Assembly (NCBI GenBank): GCA_965227745.1
Contig: OZ245769.1
Location: forward strand, 2,790,001-2,854,000
DNA from: GAS368 sp965227745
Lineage (GTDB): Bacteria; Verrucomicrobiota; Verrucomicrobiia; Opitutales; Opitutaceae
Direction of reading: 5' to 3'
DNA length: 64,000 nucleotides
Position numbers and translations under genes: made by a program. The first letter of the stretch is position 1. The number at the start of each line of letters is the position of its first letter. Below are positions 1-9,498 of this stretch, piece by piece. Under the pieces are notes generated by a model. That model had not been told where the DNA came from and did not search any database. It was given only the letters and a program-made list of their open reading frames with translations.

Positions 1-1
1 G

Positions 2-3000
2 CTCGGCGGGACCTTTGACTGGCTCGCTGGCAACTGGAACACCAGCGCCCCCGCGCTCACGACCATCGCGGCCGGCACCACGCTCAACATCGCCACGGGC
101 AGCGACCACGATTTCAACGCCCGCAGCATCACCAATCTCGGCACCGTCAATTGGTCCGCCGGTTACTTGCGCGCGGGCCAGGGCAGCGTCTTCACGAACG
201 CCGAGGGCGCGACCTTCAACGATCTCAACGCTTCCAACTACACGCTCCACACCCCCGGCGGCTATGGCGGCTCCTTCACTTTCGTCAACGCGGGCACCTA
301 TCGCCGCACCGTGGGCGGCACGACGGCGTTCGATATTCCGATCACCAACTCGGGCACAATCGATCTGCAACAAGGCGAAATCGTGTTTCGCAACGGCGGC
401 TCCTTCACCTCCACCGGCACGATCTACGCCGCCGCCGCGACCAGCGTGGTCTTCAATAGCGACTTCACCCTCTTCTCCGGTTCCGCCCTCTCCGGGCCCG
501 GCGCGTACACGCTTAGCACCGGCACGCTCACGATCCCCGACGGCACGCTCTCGATCAGCACCTTCACCCAAAACGGCGGCGTCCTCGCCGGCTCCCCGAC
601 CATCGCCGGCGTCTACACTTGGAATGGCGGCCTCTGGAATACCAGCGCTCCCGCGCTCACGACCATCGCGCCCGGCGCCACCCTCAATATCGCTACCGGC
701 AGCGACCACGATCTCAACGCCCGCAGTATCACCAACAACGGCACAATCAACTGGACGTCCGGTTACATTCGCGGCGGGCAGGGCAGCGTCTTCACGAACT
801 CCGAGGGCGCGACGTTCAACGATCTCAATGCCTCCGGCTACACGTTTCATGTGCCCGGCGGCTACGGCGGCGCCTTCACCTTCGTCAACGAGGGCACCTA
901 TCGCCGCACCGTGAGCGGCACGACGGCCTTCGATATTCCGTTCACCAACTCGGGCACAATCGATCTCCAGCAGGGCGAAATCATTTTTCGCAACGGCGGC
1001 TCCTTCACCTCCACCGGCACGATCTACGCCGCCGCCGAGACCAGCGTCGTTTTCAATAGCAACTTCACCCTTTTCTCCGGCTCCGCGCTCTCCGGCCCCG
1101 GCGCGTACACGCTCAATGCCGGGACGCTCACGATTCCGGAAGGCACCCTTTCGATCAGCACCTTCACGCAAAATAACGGCGTCCTCGCCGGTTCCCCGAT
1201 CATCGCCGGCGTCTTCAATTGGAACTCCGGCCTCTGGAATACCAGCTCTCCCGCCCTCACGACGGTCGCCTCCGGCGCCACTCTCAATATCGCCACCGGC
1301 AGCGACCACGATCTCAGCGCCCGCAGCATCACCAATAACGGCACGGTCAACTGGACGTCCGGTTACATTCGCGGCGGGCAGGGCAGCGTCTTCACGAATT
1401 CCGTGGGCGCCGTCTTCAACGACCGCAATGCCTCCGGCTATACCTTCCACGTGCCCGGCGGTTACGGCGGAAACTTTACTTTCGAGAATCAGGGCATTTA
1501 TAGCCGCGACGCCGCCGGCACGACGTTCTTCGACATTCCTTTCAACAACAGCGGGACCGTCGATCTCGCGCAGGGCAGCCTCGAATTTCGGGCCGGCGGC
1601 ACGCTCGATGCCGTGGGCACGATGACCGCCGCGCGGGGGACGAATATTTACTTCCGCACGGATTACACCGTGCGCAGCGGCTCCTCGCTCCTCGGCGCGG
1701 GCGACTACTGGCTGACGGGCGGCACGCTAACCGTCAACGGCACGCTCAAGACCTCCCGCTTCACCCAGACCGGCGGCACCCTCGGCGGCGCCACCAACGG
1801 CATCTCCGGCCTCTACAACTGGTACGGCGGCACGTGGAATTCCTCCCCCGGCGCGACCACCACGCTCAACGCCGATGCGACGCTCAACCTCGACACCGGC
1901 AGCGATCACGACTTCAACGGCCGCAGCATCACGAATCTCGGCAATGTCACGTGGACCTCCGGCTACATCCGCGCCGGCCAGGGCTCCGTCTTCACGAATG
2001 CCGCGGGCGCCCGCTTCACCGATCTCAACTCCTCCGGCTATAGCTTCCACACCCCCGGCGGCTACGGCGGCACCTTCACCTTCGTCAACAACGGCACGTA
2101 CCGCCGCGACGCCGCCGGCACGACCTACTTCGATATTCCCTTTAACAACAACGCCGTCGTCGATCTCGCGCAGGGCAGCCTCGAGTTTCGCGCCGGCGGC
2201 GTGATGTCCGCCACCGGCACCATCGCGGCCGCCGCCGGGACCAATGTCTTTTTCCGCGGCGACTACTCCATCGTCAATGGCGCGGCGCTCACCGGTGTCG
2301 GCACCTACTCTCTCTCCGGCGGCACCCTCACCCTCTCGGGCGCGATCGCCGTCGGCAATTTCAACCAGATCGGCGGCACGCTCGCCGGCAACAATTCCAT
2401 CACGGGCAACTTCACCTGGAGCGATGGCACGTGGAACGGCTCTGCCGGTGATTCGACCACCATCGCGGCCGGCGCGACCCTGAATATCGCCTCCGGCTCC
2501 AACCATGATTTCAACGCCCGCACCATCACGAATTTCGGTAACGTCACCTGGACCTCCGGCTACCTCCGCGCCGGCCAGGGGAGCGTCTTCACCAATGCCG
2601 CCGGCGGGACCTTCACCGACCGCAACACCGATGGCTACTCGATCTACTCCCCGGGTGGCTACGGCGGTGCCTTCACGTTCGTAAACAATGGCACGTACCT
2701 GCGCAGCGCCAGCGGCACGAGCTACCTCGACCTCCCGTTTACCAACTCAGGCCTGCTCAAGCTCACCGCCGGCGACCTCCAGCTCCGCGCCGGCGGCACG
2801 CTGACCTCCACCAGCAGCGTCGTGGCCGAGCCGGGCACGCATCTGTATTTCCTCAGCAACTACACGATCCTCGACGGCGCGCAGTTTTCCGGCACCGGCC
2901 TCGTCAACCAGATCGGCGCCAACCTCAGCATCAACGGCGCCCTTCGCGCCTCCTCGTTCCTCTGGTCCGGCGGCAATTGGAACGCCGCCGCCAACTCGGG

Positions 3001-4420
3001 CCTGACCACCACCATCGCCCCCGGCACGGTGCTCAATCTCACGAACGCCAACGACGGCGCGCGCGATTTCTACGGCCGCACGATCCTCAACCAGGGCGTC
3101 ACGAATTGGTCGAGCGCCTACCTCCGCTCCGGCGGCGGCGGCAGTTTCACGAATGCGGTGGGCGGCATCTTCCACGATCTCAATACCGATGGCTACTCGA
3201 TCTACACGCCCGGCGATTTCGGCGGCGCATTTTCGTTTACCAATAACGGCACGTACCAGCGCAACGCCACCGGCACGACTTACCTCGACGCGCCGTTCAA
3301 TAACAACGGCACGCTAAGCCTGCTGGTCGGCGACCTCCAGCTCCGCGCCGGGGGTGTCATGTCGGGCACGAGCGTCGTGACCGCCGCCGCCGGCACGCAT
3401 CTCTATTTCACCAACAGCTACGCCATCGAAACGGGCGCGACGTTTAGCGGCGCGGGCCTGGTCGCGCAGACCGGCGGCACGCTCACGATCAACGGCACCC
3501 TCACCGCGCAGAGCTTCCTGTGGTCGGGCGGCAATTGGAACGCCGCCGCCAGCTCTGGACTCGTCACGACCATCGCGCCCTCGACCGTGCTGAATCTCAC
3601 GAATACGAACGACACCACGCGCGATTTCTACGGCCGCACGATCCTGAATCAGGGCGTCACCAATTGGACGAATTCCTATCTTCGCTCCGGCGGCGGCGGC
3701 AGTTTCACGAATGCGGTGGGCGGCGTCTTCAACGACCTCAATACCGACGGCTACTCGATCTATACGCCCGGCGATTTCGGCGGGGCGTTTTCCTTCACCA
3801 ATAATGGCACGTATCGGCGCAATGCGTCGGGCACGACCTTCGTCGATGTGCCGTTTAATAATAACGGTACCGTCAGCCTGCTCACGGGCGATCTGCAGTT
3901 GCGCGGCGGCGGCCTCATGTCGGTGACGAGCGTCGTCTCGGCCGCCGCCGGCACACACCTCTACTTCACCAATAACTACACGCTCGCCAACGGCGCGCAG
4001 TTCCAAGGCCCCGGCCTCGTTGCCCAAATCGGCGGCACGCTCACCCTCGATGGCACCCTCGCGGCGCAGAGTTTTCAATGGTCGGGCGGCAATTGGAATA
4101 CGGCGGCCAACTCCGGCCAGACCGCCATCATCGGTGTCGGCACCACCCTCAACCTGACGAATAGCAACGATAGCACGCGCGACTTCTATGGCCGCACGAT
4201 TCTCAATCGTGGCATCGTCAATTGGTACGGCGGCTACCTGCGCTCCGGCGGCGGCGGCAATTTCACCAACGCCGCGGGCGCCACGTTCCACGACCTCAAC
4301 GCGGATGGCTATTCGGTGTACACTCCCGGCGATTTCGGCGGCGCGTTTTCGTTCAACAACGCGGGCACGTACTTAAAGAGCACGGGCGGCACGACGCAGA
4401 TCGCGGTGCCGTTTACCAAT
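2..4420 (+). repeat. Eight tandem ~560-600 bp coding repeats
   Basis: The stretch encoding the FTN(A/S) motif recurs at about 181, 781, 1381, 1981, 2580, 3145, 3703 and 4258. The period is ~600 bp for the first five units and ~560 bp for the last three. Copies 1 and 2 are almost identical at DNA level over long stretches, while later ones have drifted and changed the GGYGG core to GDFGG. This suggests recent duplication at the 5' side and two sub-types of unit. Confidence 0.85.
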
Positions 4421-5044
4421 ACGGGGCGCATTTTGATCGAGGCGGGCACGCTGTCCTTTACGAGTACGTTTACGAATTCCGGCGGCTCGCTCAGTTCCAC
4501 CGGCGGCAATTTCGCGTTCAGCTCCGCGGTCGATCTCGGCACGGGCACGCTCTCCGGGGTGGGCACGATCACCGCGCCCTCGGTCACGGCTGGTGGTCTC
4601 GTCTCGCCCGGCAATTCCCCCGGCCAGCTCGCTCTCACCGGCGATCTCACGCTGCTCTCCACCAGCACGCTGCTGCTCGAGCTCGGCGGCACGACGCGCG
4701 GGGTCGGCTACGATTTCCTCTCCATCGGCGGCACGGCCACGCTCAACGGCACGCTCGTCGTCAATTTCACCGGCGGCTTCCAAGCCACCGTGACCGGCTC
4801 GGATACCTTCACAGTTGTCACGGCGGGCAATCTCACCGGTACCTTTGCTAATGTCGGCAATGGCCAGCGCCTCTTCACCAACGACGGGCTCGGCTCGTTC
4901 GTGGTCAACTACGGCCCCGGCAGCGCCTTCGCGTCGGACAGCTTAGTGCTGAATAGTTTCGTGCCGGTCCCCGAGCCCTCGACGTACGCGTTGCTGTCGC
5001 TTGGCGTCCTCGTGCTGGTCGCGGCCCAGCGTCGGCGCAAATAA
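2..5044 (+). CDS. PEP-CTERM repeat protein, 5' end outside the window
   Basis: The reading frame is open from base 2, so the start lies upstream. The visible part (about 1680 residues) is built from eight copies of a ~190-200 residue Gly/Thr/Asn-rich unit, each with an ITNxGxVxWTSGYxRxGQG-like stretch, an FTNAxG stretch and a GGYGG or GDFGG core. Such beta-strand-rich units are typical of extracellular autotransporter-like beta-helices. Near the C-terminus a segment rich in GTLSGVGTI and SPGNSPGQL resembles the closing region of autotransporter-associated repeats. It is followed by a PEP-CTERM tail: VPEPSTYALL, a hydrophobic helix and the basic end AQRRRK. This tail is the known exosortase sorting signal, so the protein is inferred to be exported and processed at the cell surface. 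Function unknown; perhaps adhesion or matrix. The heparinase-like gene follows after 67 bases. Confidence 0.85.
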   Translation, partial: LGGTFDWLAGNWNTSAPALTTIAAGTTLNIATGSDHDFNARSITNLGTVNWSAGYLRAGQGSVFTNAEGATFNDLNASNYTLHTPGGYGGSFTFVNAGTYRRTVGGTTAFDIPITNSGTIDLQQGEIVFRNGGSFTSTGTIYAAAATSVVFNSDFTLFSGSALSGPGAYTLSTGTLTIPDGTLSISTFTQNGGVLAGSPTIAGVYTWNGGLWNTSAPALTTIAPGATLNIATGSDHDLNARSITNNGTINWTSGYIRGGQGSVFTNSEGATFNDLNASGYTFHVPGGYGGAFTFVNEGTYRRTVSGTTAFDIPFTNSGTIDLQQGEIIFRNGGSFTSTGTIYAAAETSVVFNSNFTLFSGSALSGPGAYTLNAGTLTIPEGTLSISTFTQNNGVLAGSPIIAGVFNWNSGLWNTSSPALTTVASGATLNIATGSDHDLSARSITNNGTVNWTSGYIRGGQGSVFTNSVGAVFNDRNASGYTFHVPGGYGGNFTFENQGIYSRDAAGTTFFDIPFNNSGTVDLAQGSLEFRAGGTLDAVGTMTAARGTNIYFRTDYTVRSGSSLLGAGDYWLTGGTLTVNGTLKTSRFTQTGGTLGGATNGISGLYNWYGGTWNSSPGATTTLNADATLNLDTGSDHDFNGRSITNLGNVTWTSGYIRAGQGSVFTNAAGARFTDLNSSGYSFHTPGGYGGTFTFVNNGTYRRDAAGTTYFDIPFNNNAVVDLAQGSLEFRAGGVMSATGTIAAAAGTNVFFRGDYSIVNGAALTGVGTYSLSGGTLTLSGAIAVGNFNQIGGTLAGNNSITGNFTWSDGTWNGSAGDSTTIAAGATLNIASGSNHDFNARTITNFGNVTWTSGYLRAGQGSVFTNAAGGTFTDRNTDGYSIYSPGGYGGAFTFVNNGTYLRSASGTSYLDLPFTNSGLLKLTAGDLQLRAGGTLTSTSSVVAEPGTHLYFLSNYTILDGAQFSGTGLVNQIGANLSINGALRASSFLWSGGNWNAAANSGLTTTIAPGTVLNLTNANDGARDFYGRTILNQGVTNWSSAYLRSGGGGSFTNAVGGIFHDLNTDGYSIYTPGDFGGAFSFTNNGTYQRNATGTTYLDAPFNNNGTLSLLVGDLQLRAGGVMSGTSVVTAAAGTHLYFTNSYAIETGATFSGAGLVAQTGGTLTINGTLTAQSFLWSGGNWNAAASSGLVTTIAPSTVLNLTNTNDTTRDFYGRTILNQGVTNWTNSYLRSGGGGSFTNAVGGVFNDLNTDGYSIYTPGDFGGAFSFTNNGTYRRNASGTTFVDVPFNNNGTVSLLTGDLQLRGGGLMSVTSVVSAAAGTHLYFTNNYTLANGAQFQGPGLVAQIGGTLTLDGTLAAQSFQWSGGNWNTAANSGQTAIIGVGTTLNLTNSNDSTRDFYGRTILNRGIVNWYGGYLRSGGGGNFTNAAGATFHDLNADGYSVYTPGDFGGAFSFNNAGTYLKSTGGTTQIAVPFTNTGRILIEAGTLSFTSTFTNSGGSLSSTGGNFAFSSAVDLGTGTLSGVGTITAPSVTAGGLVSPGNSPGQLALTGDLTLLSTSTLLLELGGTTRGVGYDFLSIGGTATLNGTLVVNFTGGFQATVTGSDTFTVVTAGNLTGTFANVGNGQRLFTNDGLGSFVVNYGPGSAFASDSLVLNSFVPVPEPSTYALLSLGVLVLVAAQRRRK

Positions 5045-5111
5045 GCGGGCGCGCTCCGCGCCGTTGTGTTTGGCTGGTAATCGGCGGCCCGCTCCCACGT
5101 CTTATTACTTC

Positions 5112-7052
5112 ATGTCCTTTCGTCGATTTGCCGCGTGGTCGGTCTCTCTCCTTTCCCGCTTTGGCTTGGTCCGTGTCTTCCTCGGCGTGGCCCTCGCGCT
5201 CTCATGCGCCCGCGCCGCCGAGGCCGATCCGCTTGCGACGCTGCGGGCCGGACACCCACGGCTGCTGCTCACGGATGAGCAGCTCGCCGCCGCCGTCACC
5301 GCCGCAAAGAGCGACCCGCTGCGCGCGCAACTACACGCGCGGATCATCACGCTGGCCGAGGCCGAGCTGAAATCGACGCCCGTCAAACACGTCCTCGTCG
5401 GCCCGCGTCTCCTCGATAAATCCCGCACCGCTCTCGGTCGCGTGCTCATCTGCTCCCTCGCCTATCGCCTCCAGGCCGACCCGCGTTTTCTCGAGCGCGC
5501 GAAAAAGGAGCTCTTCACCGTCGCGGCCTTTCCCGATTGGAATCCCTCGCACTTTCTCGACGTCGCCGAGATGTCGACCGCCGTCGCGATCGGCTACGAT
5601 TGGCTCTACCCGCACCTCACGCCCGCCGAGCGCGGCACGCTCAAGGCCGCGCTGCTTCAGCACGGCCTCGCCCTCGCACCCGACGCCTACAATCCCGCCG
5701 GCGCGAAAGACCAGCGCGTGAAGCGTTGGGTGACCGCGCATCACAATTGGAATCAGGTCTGCAACGGCGGCATGCTCGCCGCCGCCCTCGCCCTCGGCGA
5801 CGAGGAGCCCGCCCTCGCGCGCACGATCATTACCGGCGCCGTGAAATCGCTGCCGCTCTCGATGTCGGCATACGCCCCCGACGGTGCCTACCCCGAAGGC
5901 CCCGGCTATTGGACCTATGGCACCACGTACAACGTGATCGCCCTCGCGCTGCTGGAGTCAGCCCTCGGCACGGATTTCGGCCTCAGCAAGGCCCCCGCTT
6001 TCGATCTCACTTCGCTTTATCGCCTGCATGTGCAGAGCCCCGCCGGCCTCGGCTTCAACTACGCCGATGGCGCAGCCTCGCTCGCGGCGTCGCCCGCCTA
6101 CACGTGGCTCGCGACGCGTTTCACCCAGCCCGTCGCACTCGCGCACAGCCGCGAATTGCTCAAGGCCGAGGTGGAATCGAAAAAATCCGACCGCGAAAAC
6201 AACCGCTTCTTCGCGCTGCACGCGCTATGGTTCCCGACCTCCACCGCCGCGAAGCCGAAGACCGAGACGCCGCTCGACCAGAAGTTCACCGGCCCCGCGC
6301 AGCTCGCGTTTTTCCGCAGCGCCTGGGCCGACCCGCGCGCGCTCTTCGTCGGCTTCAAGGCCGGCAGCAACAATGTCAATCACTCGCACCTCGATCTCGG
6401 CTCCTTCGTCCTCGACGCCGATGGCGTCCGCTGGATCACCGACCTCGGCCCCGACGATTACAACCTCCCTGGCTACTTCGATTCCAAGGCCCCGCGCTGG
6501 CGCTACTACCGCCTCAATAATTTCAGCCACAATACGCTCACGCCCGGCGGCGCGCTCCAGCGCTACGAGGCGACCGCGCCCCTCGTCGCCTTTCGCTCCA
6601 CCCCCGCGCGCGCCTTCGCCGTGGCCGATCTCACGTCCGCCTACCCCGCCGCCGCGAAAAAAATCCTCCGCGGCATCGCCCTCCTCGACCGGTCCCGCGT
6701 GCTCGTGCAGGACGACGTCACCGGCCTGACCGCCGGAACCCCGCTCGTCTCGCGCTGCCTCACGACGGCCAAAGTCGTGCTCTCCGCCGACGCCCGCACC
6801 GCCACCCTCACGCAAGACGGCCGCACCCTCCGCATCGAACTCCTCGCCCCCGCCACCGCCCGCTTCACCGCCTCGCCCGCCAAACCCACCACCGCCGCCG
6901 AGCGCCAAAACGAAGGCACCACCGTCCTCGCCACCGAGCTCACGCCCGCCACCGCCGACGCCCGCATCGCCCTGCTCTTCACGCCCGTCGGCGACCACTG
7001 GCCGGCGGGGCAAGCCGCGCCAGAGTTGACGGCGTTGGGCGAGTGGAAGTAG
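5112..7052 (+). CDS. Secreted heparinase II/III-like polysaccharide lyase
   Basis: The 646-residue product starts at ATG 5112, which gives a clear signal peptide (basic start, hydrophobic VRVFLGVALALSCARA, then AEADP). The open frame continues upstream into the preceding gene, but no better start is seen. An N-terminal alpha/alpha-barrel-type region holds HHNWNQVCNGGM and YPEGPGYWTYGTTY. The C-terminal half holds NHSHLDLGSFVLDADG and FSHNTLTPGG, the pattern of the heparinase II/III beta-sandwich domain. Family members eliminate uronate-containing glycans such as heparin, alginate or ulvan. Here the substrate cannot be named, though action outside the cytoplasm is likely. No sulfatase or transporter lies beside it, so it may act alone. 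Confidence 0.8.
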   Translation: MSFRRFAAWSVSLLSRFGLVRVFLGVALALSCARAAEADPLATLRAGHPRLLLTDEQLAAAVTAAKSDPLRAQLHARIITLAEAELKSTPVKHVLVGPRLLDKSRTALGRVLICSLAYRLQADPRFLERAKKELFTVAAFPDWNPSHFLDVAEMSTAVAIGYDWLYPHLTPAERGTLKAALLQHGLALAPDAYNPAGAKDQRVKRWVTAHHNWNQVCNGGMLAAALALGDEEPALARTIITGAVKSLPLSMSAYAPDGAYPEGPGYWTYGTTYNVIALALLESALGTDFGLSKAPAFDLTSLYRLHVQSPAGLGFNYADGAASLAASPAYTWLATRFTQPVALAHSRELLKAEVESKKSDRENNRFFALHALWFPTSTAAKPKTETPLDQKFTGPAQLAFFRSAWADPRALFVGFKAGSNNVNHSHLDLGSFVLDADGVRWITDLGPDDYNLPGYFDSKAPRWRYYRLNNFSHNTLTPGGALQRYEATAPLVAFRSTPARAFAVADLTSAYPAAAKKILRGIALLDRSRVLVQDDVTGLTAGTPLVSRCLTTAKVVLSADARTATLTQDGRTLRIELLAPATARFTASPAKPTTAAERQNEGTTVLATELTPATADARIALLFTPVGDHWPAGQAAPELTALGEWK

Positions 7053-7071
7053 CTGAGCCACCAACCCTCAA

Positions 7072-7482
7072 ATGAAAAGCGTACTGCTACTCTTCAGCTT
7101 GCTAATGAGTTTGCTAGTGTCCGGATGCTCGGTTCGAACGTCTCTGCAAAAAAACTTTTCGCTGCCCACTGATCTCGAAGAAACGGCGCAGCGCGAAATC
7201 GCTGCGGCCGTGTTTCGAACGATGCAGTCTCAGTCCTTTGCGGACGACGTAAAGCAGAAGTTCCCCACTGTGACCCGCGAGCAACTGCTGAGAACCAATC
7301 TGGGATGGAAAGTGTTCGTGACCGATCGAACACGTGGGTCTTACATTATCGTTTCGGTCAACGACACGAGCAATTTTCCAGAAGCTGAGGCCGTTTTGGA
7401 CTTCTCTCTCGCCTTTGCCAAACAACAAGCCGATCAGCTCGTAGCGCAGGCTTACGCTCAGGGAAAAAGGAAGATGCCCTGA
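7072..7482 (+). CDS. Small predicted lipoprotein, unknown function
   Basis: The 136-residue protein begins with MKSVLLLFSLLMSLLVSGC, a short basic start, a hydrophobic core and a lipobox (LVSGC) that predicts lipidation at Cys19. The mature part has no domain I recognise. It is mixed alpha/beta-looking with a central FVTDRTRGSYIIVSVND stretch and a charged C-terminus. It begins 19 bases after the heparinase-like gene on the same strand and might be co-transcribed, although its codon use looks less GC-biased than that gene. Function unknown. Confidence 0.7.
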   Translation: MKSVLLLFSLLMSLLVSGCSVRTSLQKNFSLPTDLEETAQREIAAAVFRTMQSQSFADDVKQKFPTVTREQLLRTNLGWKVFVTDRTRGSYIIVSVNDTSNFPEAEAVLDFSLAFAKQQADQLVAQAYAQGKRKMP

Positions 7483-7491
7483 GGTCCGGAC

Positions 7492-7923
7492 CTAGCTTCG
7501 CTGCCTGCGCCACTCGTTTTCCGCTCGCAGCAAGATGGCGGAAAGAAACCTCCGCTCCGCGCTTTCGCCTCGCGCATACACCTCTGCGGTCATGCCGCCG
7601 ATTCCGCCATAGAGGGTCGGGTTCGCTCCCTTTTCCAGCCGCAGCTCTACAACTTCGATATGCCTCTTTTCCGCAGCACACATCAAGGGGCTCTGGAAGG
7701 TTGAATAGTTATCGTGAGGGTCAACCCAGGCTCTGCCGGCAAGCAACACCCGGACGATATCCAAATGCCCGCCACCCGCGGCCAACGTCAAAGCGCTACG
7801 CCGATAGCGGTCCCAGAGATTTACGTCCACGCCTTCGGCGATAACGTGAGAAACGAGCGTGATATCGCCCTGAGCCGCGGCTGCCCACAACGCCCCCGCC
7901 GGAGTGTTTTCGTTTTCCTGCAT
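7492..7923 (-). CDS. Ankyrin-repeat protein
   Basis: The 143-residue protein shows about three ankyrin-type helix-turn-helix units: ALWAAAAQGDITLVSHVIAE, then SALTLAAGGGHLDIVRVLLA, then SPLMCAAEKRHIEVVELRLE. No signal peptide or membrane segment is visible. Ankyrin repeats bind protein partners, but no partner is evident from the neighbours. The gene is convergent with the lipoprotein gene, with only 9 bases between the stops. Small free-standing ankyrin proteins are common in accessory DNA. Confidence 0.75.
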   Translation of the reverse strand: MQENENTPAGALWAAAAQGDITLVSHVIAEGVDVNLWDRYRRSALTLAAGGGHLDIVRVLLAGRAWVDPHDNYSTFQSPLMCAAEKRHIEVVELRLEKGANPTLYGGIGGMTAEVYARGESAERRFLSAILLRAENEWRRQRS

Positions 7924-8036
7924 CGGAGGACCCCATGCTCGGCAAGCACTCGAACGACTTCAATTACAGAGCTCGCTGCGCTCGCGAGTGGCTCCGAAGA
8001 CTCTGCGGCAGGATGCCGCAGCCACTTTAAGGCCCG

Positions 8037-8267
8037 TTAGCGCGGACGAATTCTCGACCGCAGATACAGGGCGCGGCGCGGAAATTTCCGTTTCAGCTCG
8101 GCGGAGACTTCGCGCTGAATTTTCCAATAGAGCACGAGGCGGCGCCAACCGGTCGTCGTCGCCAATTCCGTCACGTAGCGCTGCCGGACTTCACGGCGGA
8201 TTTTCGCCCACATGATGCTCCGCTCTCGAAGTATGGGCGGCAGGTCGGGCGGGATGATCGCGTTCAT
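8037..8267 (-). CDS. Hypothetical small basic protein
   Basis: A 76-residue open frame on the same strand as prs begins MNAIIPPDLPPILRERS and is very rich in Arg/Lys, ending in RALYLRSRIRPR. It starts 72 bases downstream of the prs stop. No domain is recognised. The Pro-rich start followed by amphipathic Arg/Trp helices looks protein-like rather than random, but with no comparison it stays tentative. An internal Met at codon 19 is an alternative start. Confidence 0.4.
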   Translation of the reverse strand: MNAIIPPDLPPILRERSIMWAKIRREVRQRYVTELATTTGWRRLVLYWKIQREVSAELKRKFPRRALYLRSRIRPR

Positions 8268-8339
8268 TCGATTTGGATTCGCTCGCTGTTACGTGCTAAC
8301 CGGCCAATCGATCATCCCCTTACTCCAATTCGAAACGCC

Positions 8340-9287
8340 TCAGAATCCCTTAATCTTAAACAAGCTCGTCACGCTCTCGTTGGTGTGGATGCGCTGGATG
8401 GCTTCGCCGAGGAGGGCGCCGATGCTGAGCACGGTGATGGGGAGCCCGTGGGTGTTGATCGGGGTGGAATTGGTCGTGATCAGCTCGTCGATGAGGCCGC
8501 TGCGGAGGCGGTCGAAGGCGACTTCGTTCAGCACGCAGTGGCTCACGGCGGCGCGGACGCTCTTGGCGCCGTGGTCGCGGAGGAGCTTGGCGGCGGCGGT
8601 CAGCGTGCCGGCGGTCTCGGTGATATCGTCGACGAGGAGGACGTCGCAGCCGGCGACTTCGCCGACGACATTGATCGCCTCGACCTTGGTCGCGCTCTTG
8701 CGCTTCTTGGCGACGAGGGCGAGGCCCGCGCCGAGGACATCGGCGTAGGCGGCGGCCATCTTCATGCCGCCGACATCGGGCGAGCAGACGACGAGATTGT
8801 CCCGCTTCTGCTTGCCGAAGTATTCGAAAAAGACCGGCGAGGCGAAGAGGTGGTCGACCGGGATATCGAAGAAGCCCTGGATCTGCTGGCTGTGCAGATC
8901 CATCGTGAGGATGCGCTGGGCACCGGCGGCCACGAGGAGATTGGCCACGAGCTTGGCGGTGATAGGCACGCGCGGCTGGTCTTTGCGATCCTGGCGCGCG
9001 TACCCGTAAAACGGGATCACGGCCGTGATGCGCTGGGCCGAGGCGCGGCGCGCCGCATCGATCATGATGAGCAATTCCACGAGGTGATGATTCGTGGGGG
9101 GGCAGGTGGACTGGACGATAAACACGTCCTGGCCGCGCACGTTTTCATTGATCTTCACGAACGATTCCCCATCCGGGAAACTCGTGACGGTGGCCTCGCC
9201 GAGAGGCACGCCGATGGAGCGGCACATTTCCTCCGCCAAAGGGCGGTTGGAGTTACCAGTGAAAATCTTTAGCCGCGACTCGCTCAT
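8340..9287 (-). CDS. prs: Ribose-phosphate pyrophosphokinase
   Basis: The 315-residue protein matches the usual bacterial PRPP synthetase length. It transfers pyrophosphate from ATP to ribose 5-phosphate, making PRPP for purine, pyrimidine, His, Trp and NAD synthesis in the cytosol. Visible motifs: KIFTGNSNRPLAEEM at the start, the flexible-loop region YGYARQDRK, MDLHSQQIQGFFDIPVDHL (metal/ATP site), and the PRPP-binding loop VDDITETAGT. The loop has Glu where many enzymes have Asp, a conservative change. It is transcribed alone between repeat-containing spacers. Confidence 0.97.
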   Translation of the reverse strand: MSESRLKIFTGNSNRPLAEEMCRSIGVPLGEATVTSFPDGESFVKINENVRGQDVFIVQSTCPPTNHHLVELLIMIDAARRASAQRITAVIPFYGYARQDRKDQPRVPITAKLVANLLVAAGAQRILTMDLHSQQIQGFFDIPVDHLFASPVFFEYFGKQKRDNLVVCSPDVGGMKMAAAYADVLGAGLALVAKKRKSATKVEAINVVGEVAGCDVLLVDDITETAGTLTAAAKLLRDHGAKSVRAAVSHCVLNEVAFDRLRSGLIDELITTNSTPINTHGLPITVLSIGALLGEAIQRIHTNESVTSLFKIKGF

Positions 9288-9387
9288 AGGCCGGACGGTG
9301 TCCGCGAACGCCCTCGGGCGGAAGACTTTTCTGCGTCAAGGTGACGAAGGGGTCACGGACCGGTGGCACGACCCTCCCCTGCTCGGC

Positions 9388-9479
9388 TTCTTTCTCTTTC
9401 TTCTTTCTCTTAATCTTTCTCTCGTTTCGCCGCCTGAATCCCGGACGAAAGAGAAAGATAAAGAGGAACGAGAAAGATT
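9388..9479. repeat. AG/CT-rich inverted-repeat element, copy 1
   Basis: The left arm (9388-9424) is pyrimidine-rich, with repeated TTTCTCTTT and TAATCTTTCTCTCG. The right arm (9445-9479) is its approximate inverse, CGAAAGAGAAAGATAAAGAG and onward. The same layout recurs at about 10634, 33512 and 52179, always between genes. Transcripts would fold into a long A-G/U-C hairpin. Here it fills the lpxD-prs spacer. Confidence 0.75.
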
Positions 9480-9498
9480 CAGGCCCGCCTCCTTCCTA

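Noticed and set aside
7930..8036. Short inverted sequences (GAGCTCGCTGCGCTCGC; CTGCGGCAGGATGCCGCAG) between the ankyrin gene and the small basic gene
   Set aside because: Small palindromes of this kind are common by chance in GC-rich DNA and do not match the arms of families A-E.
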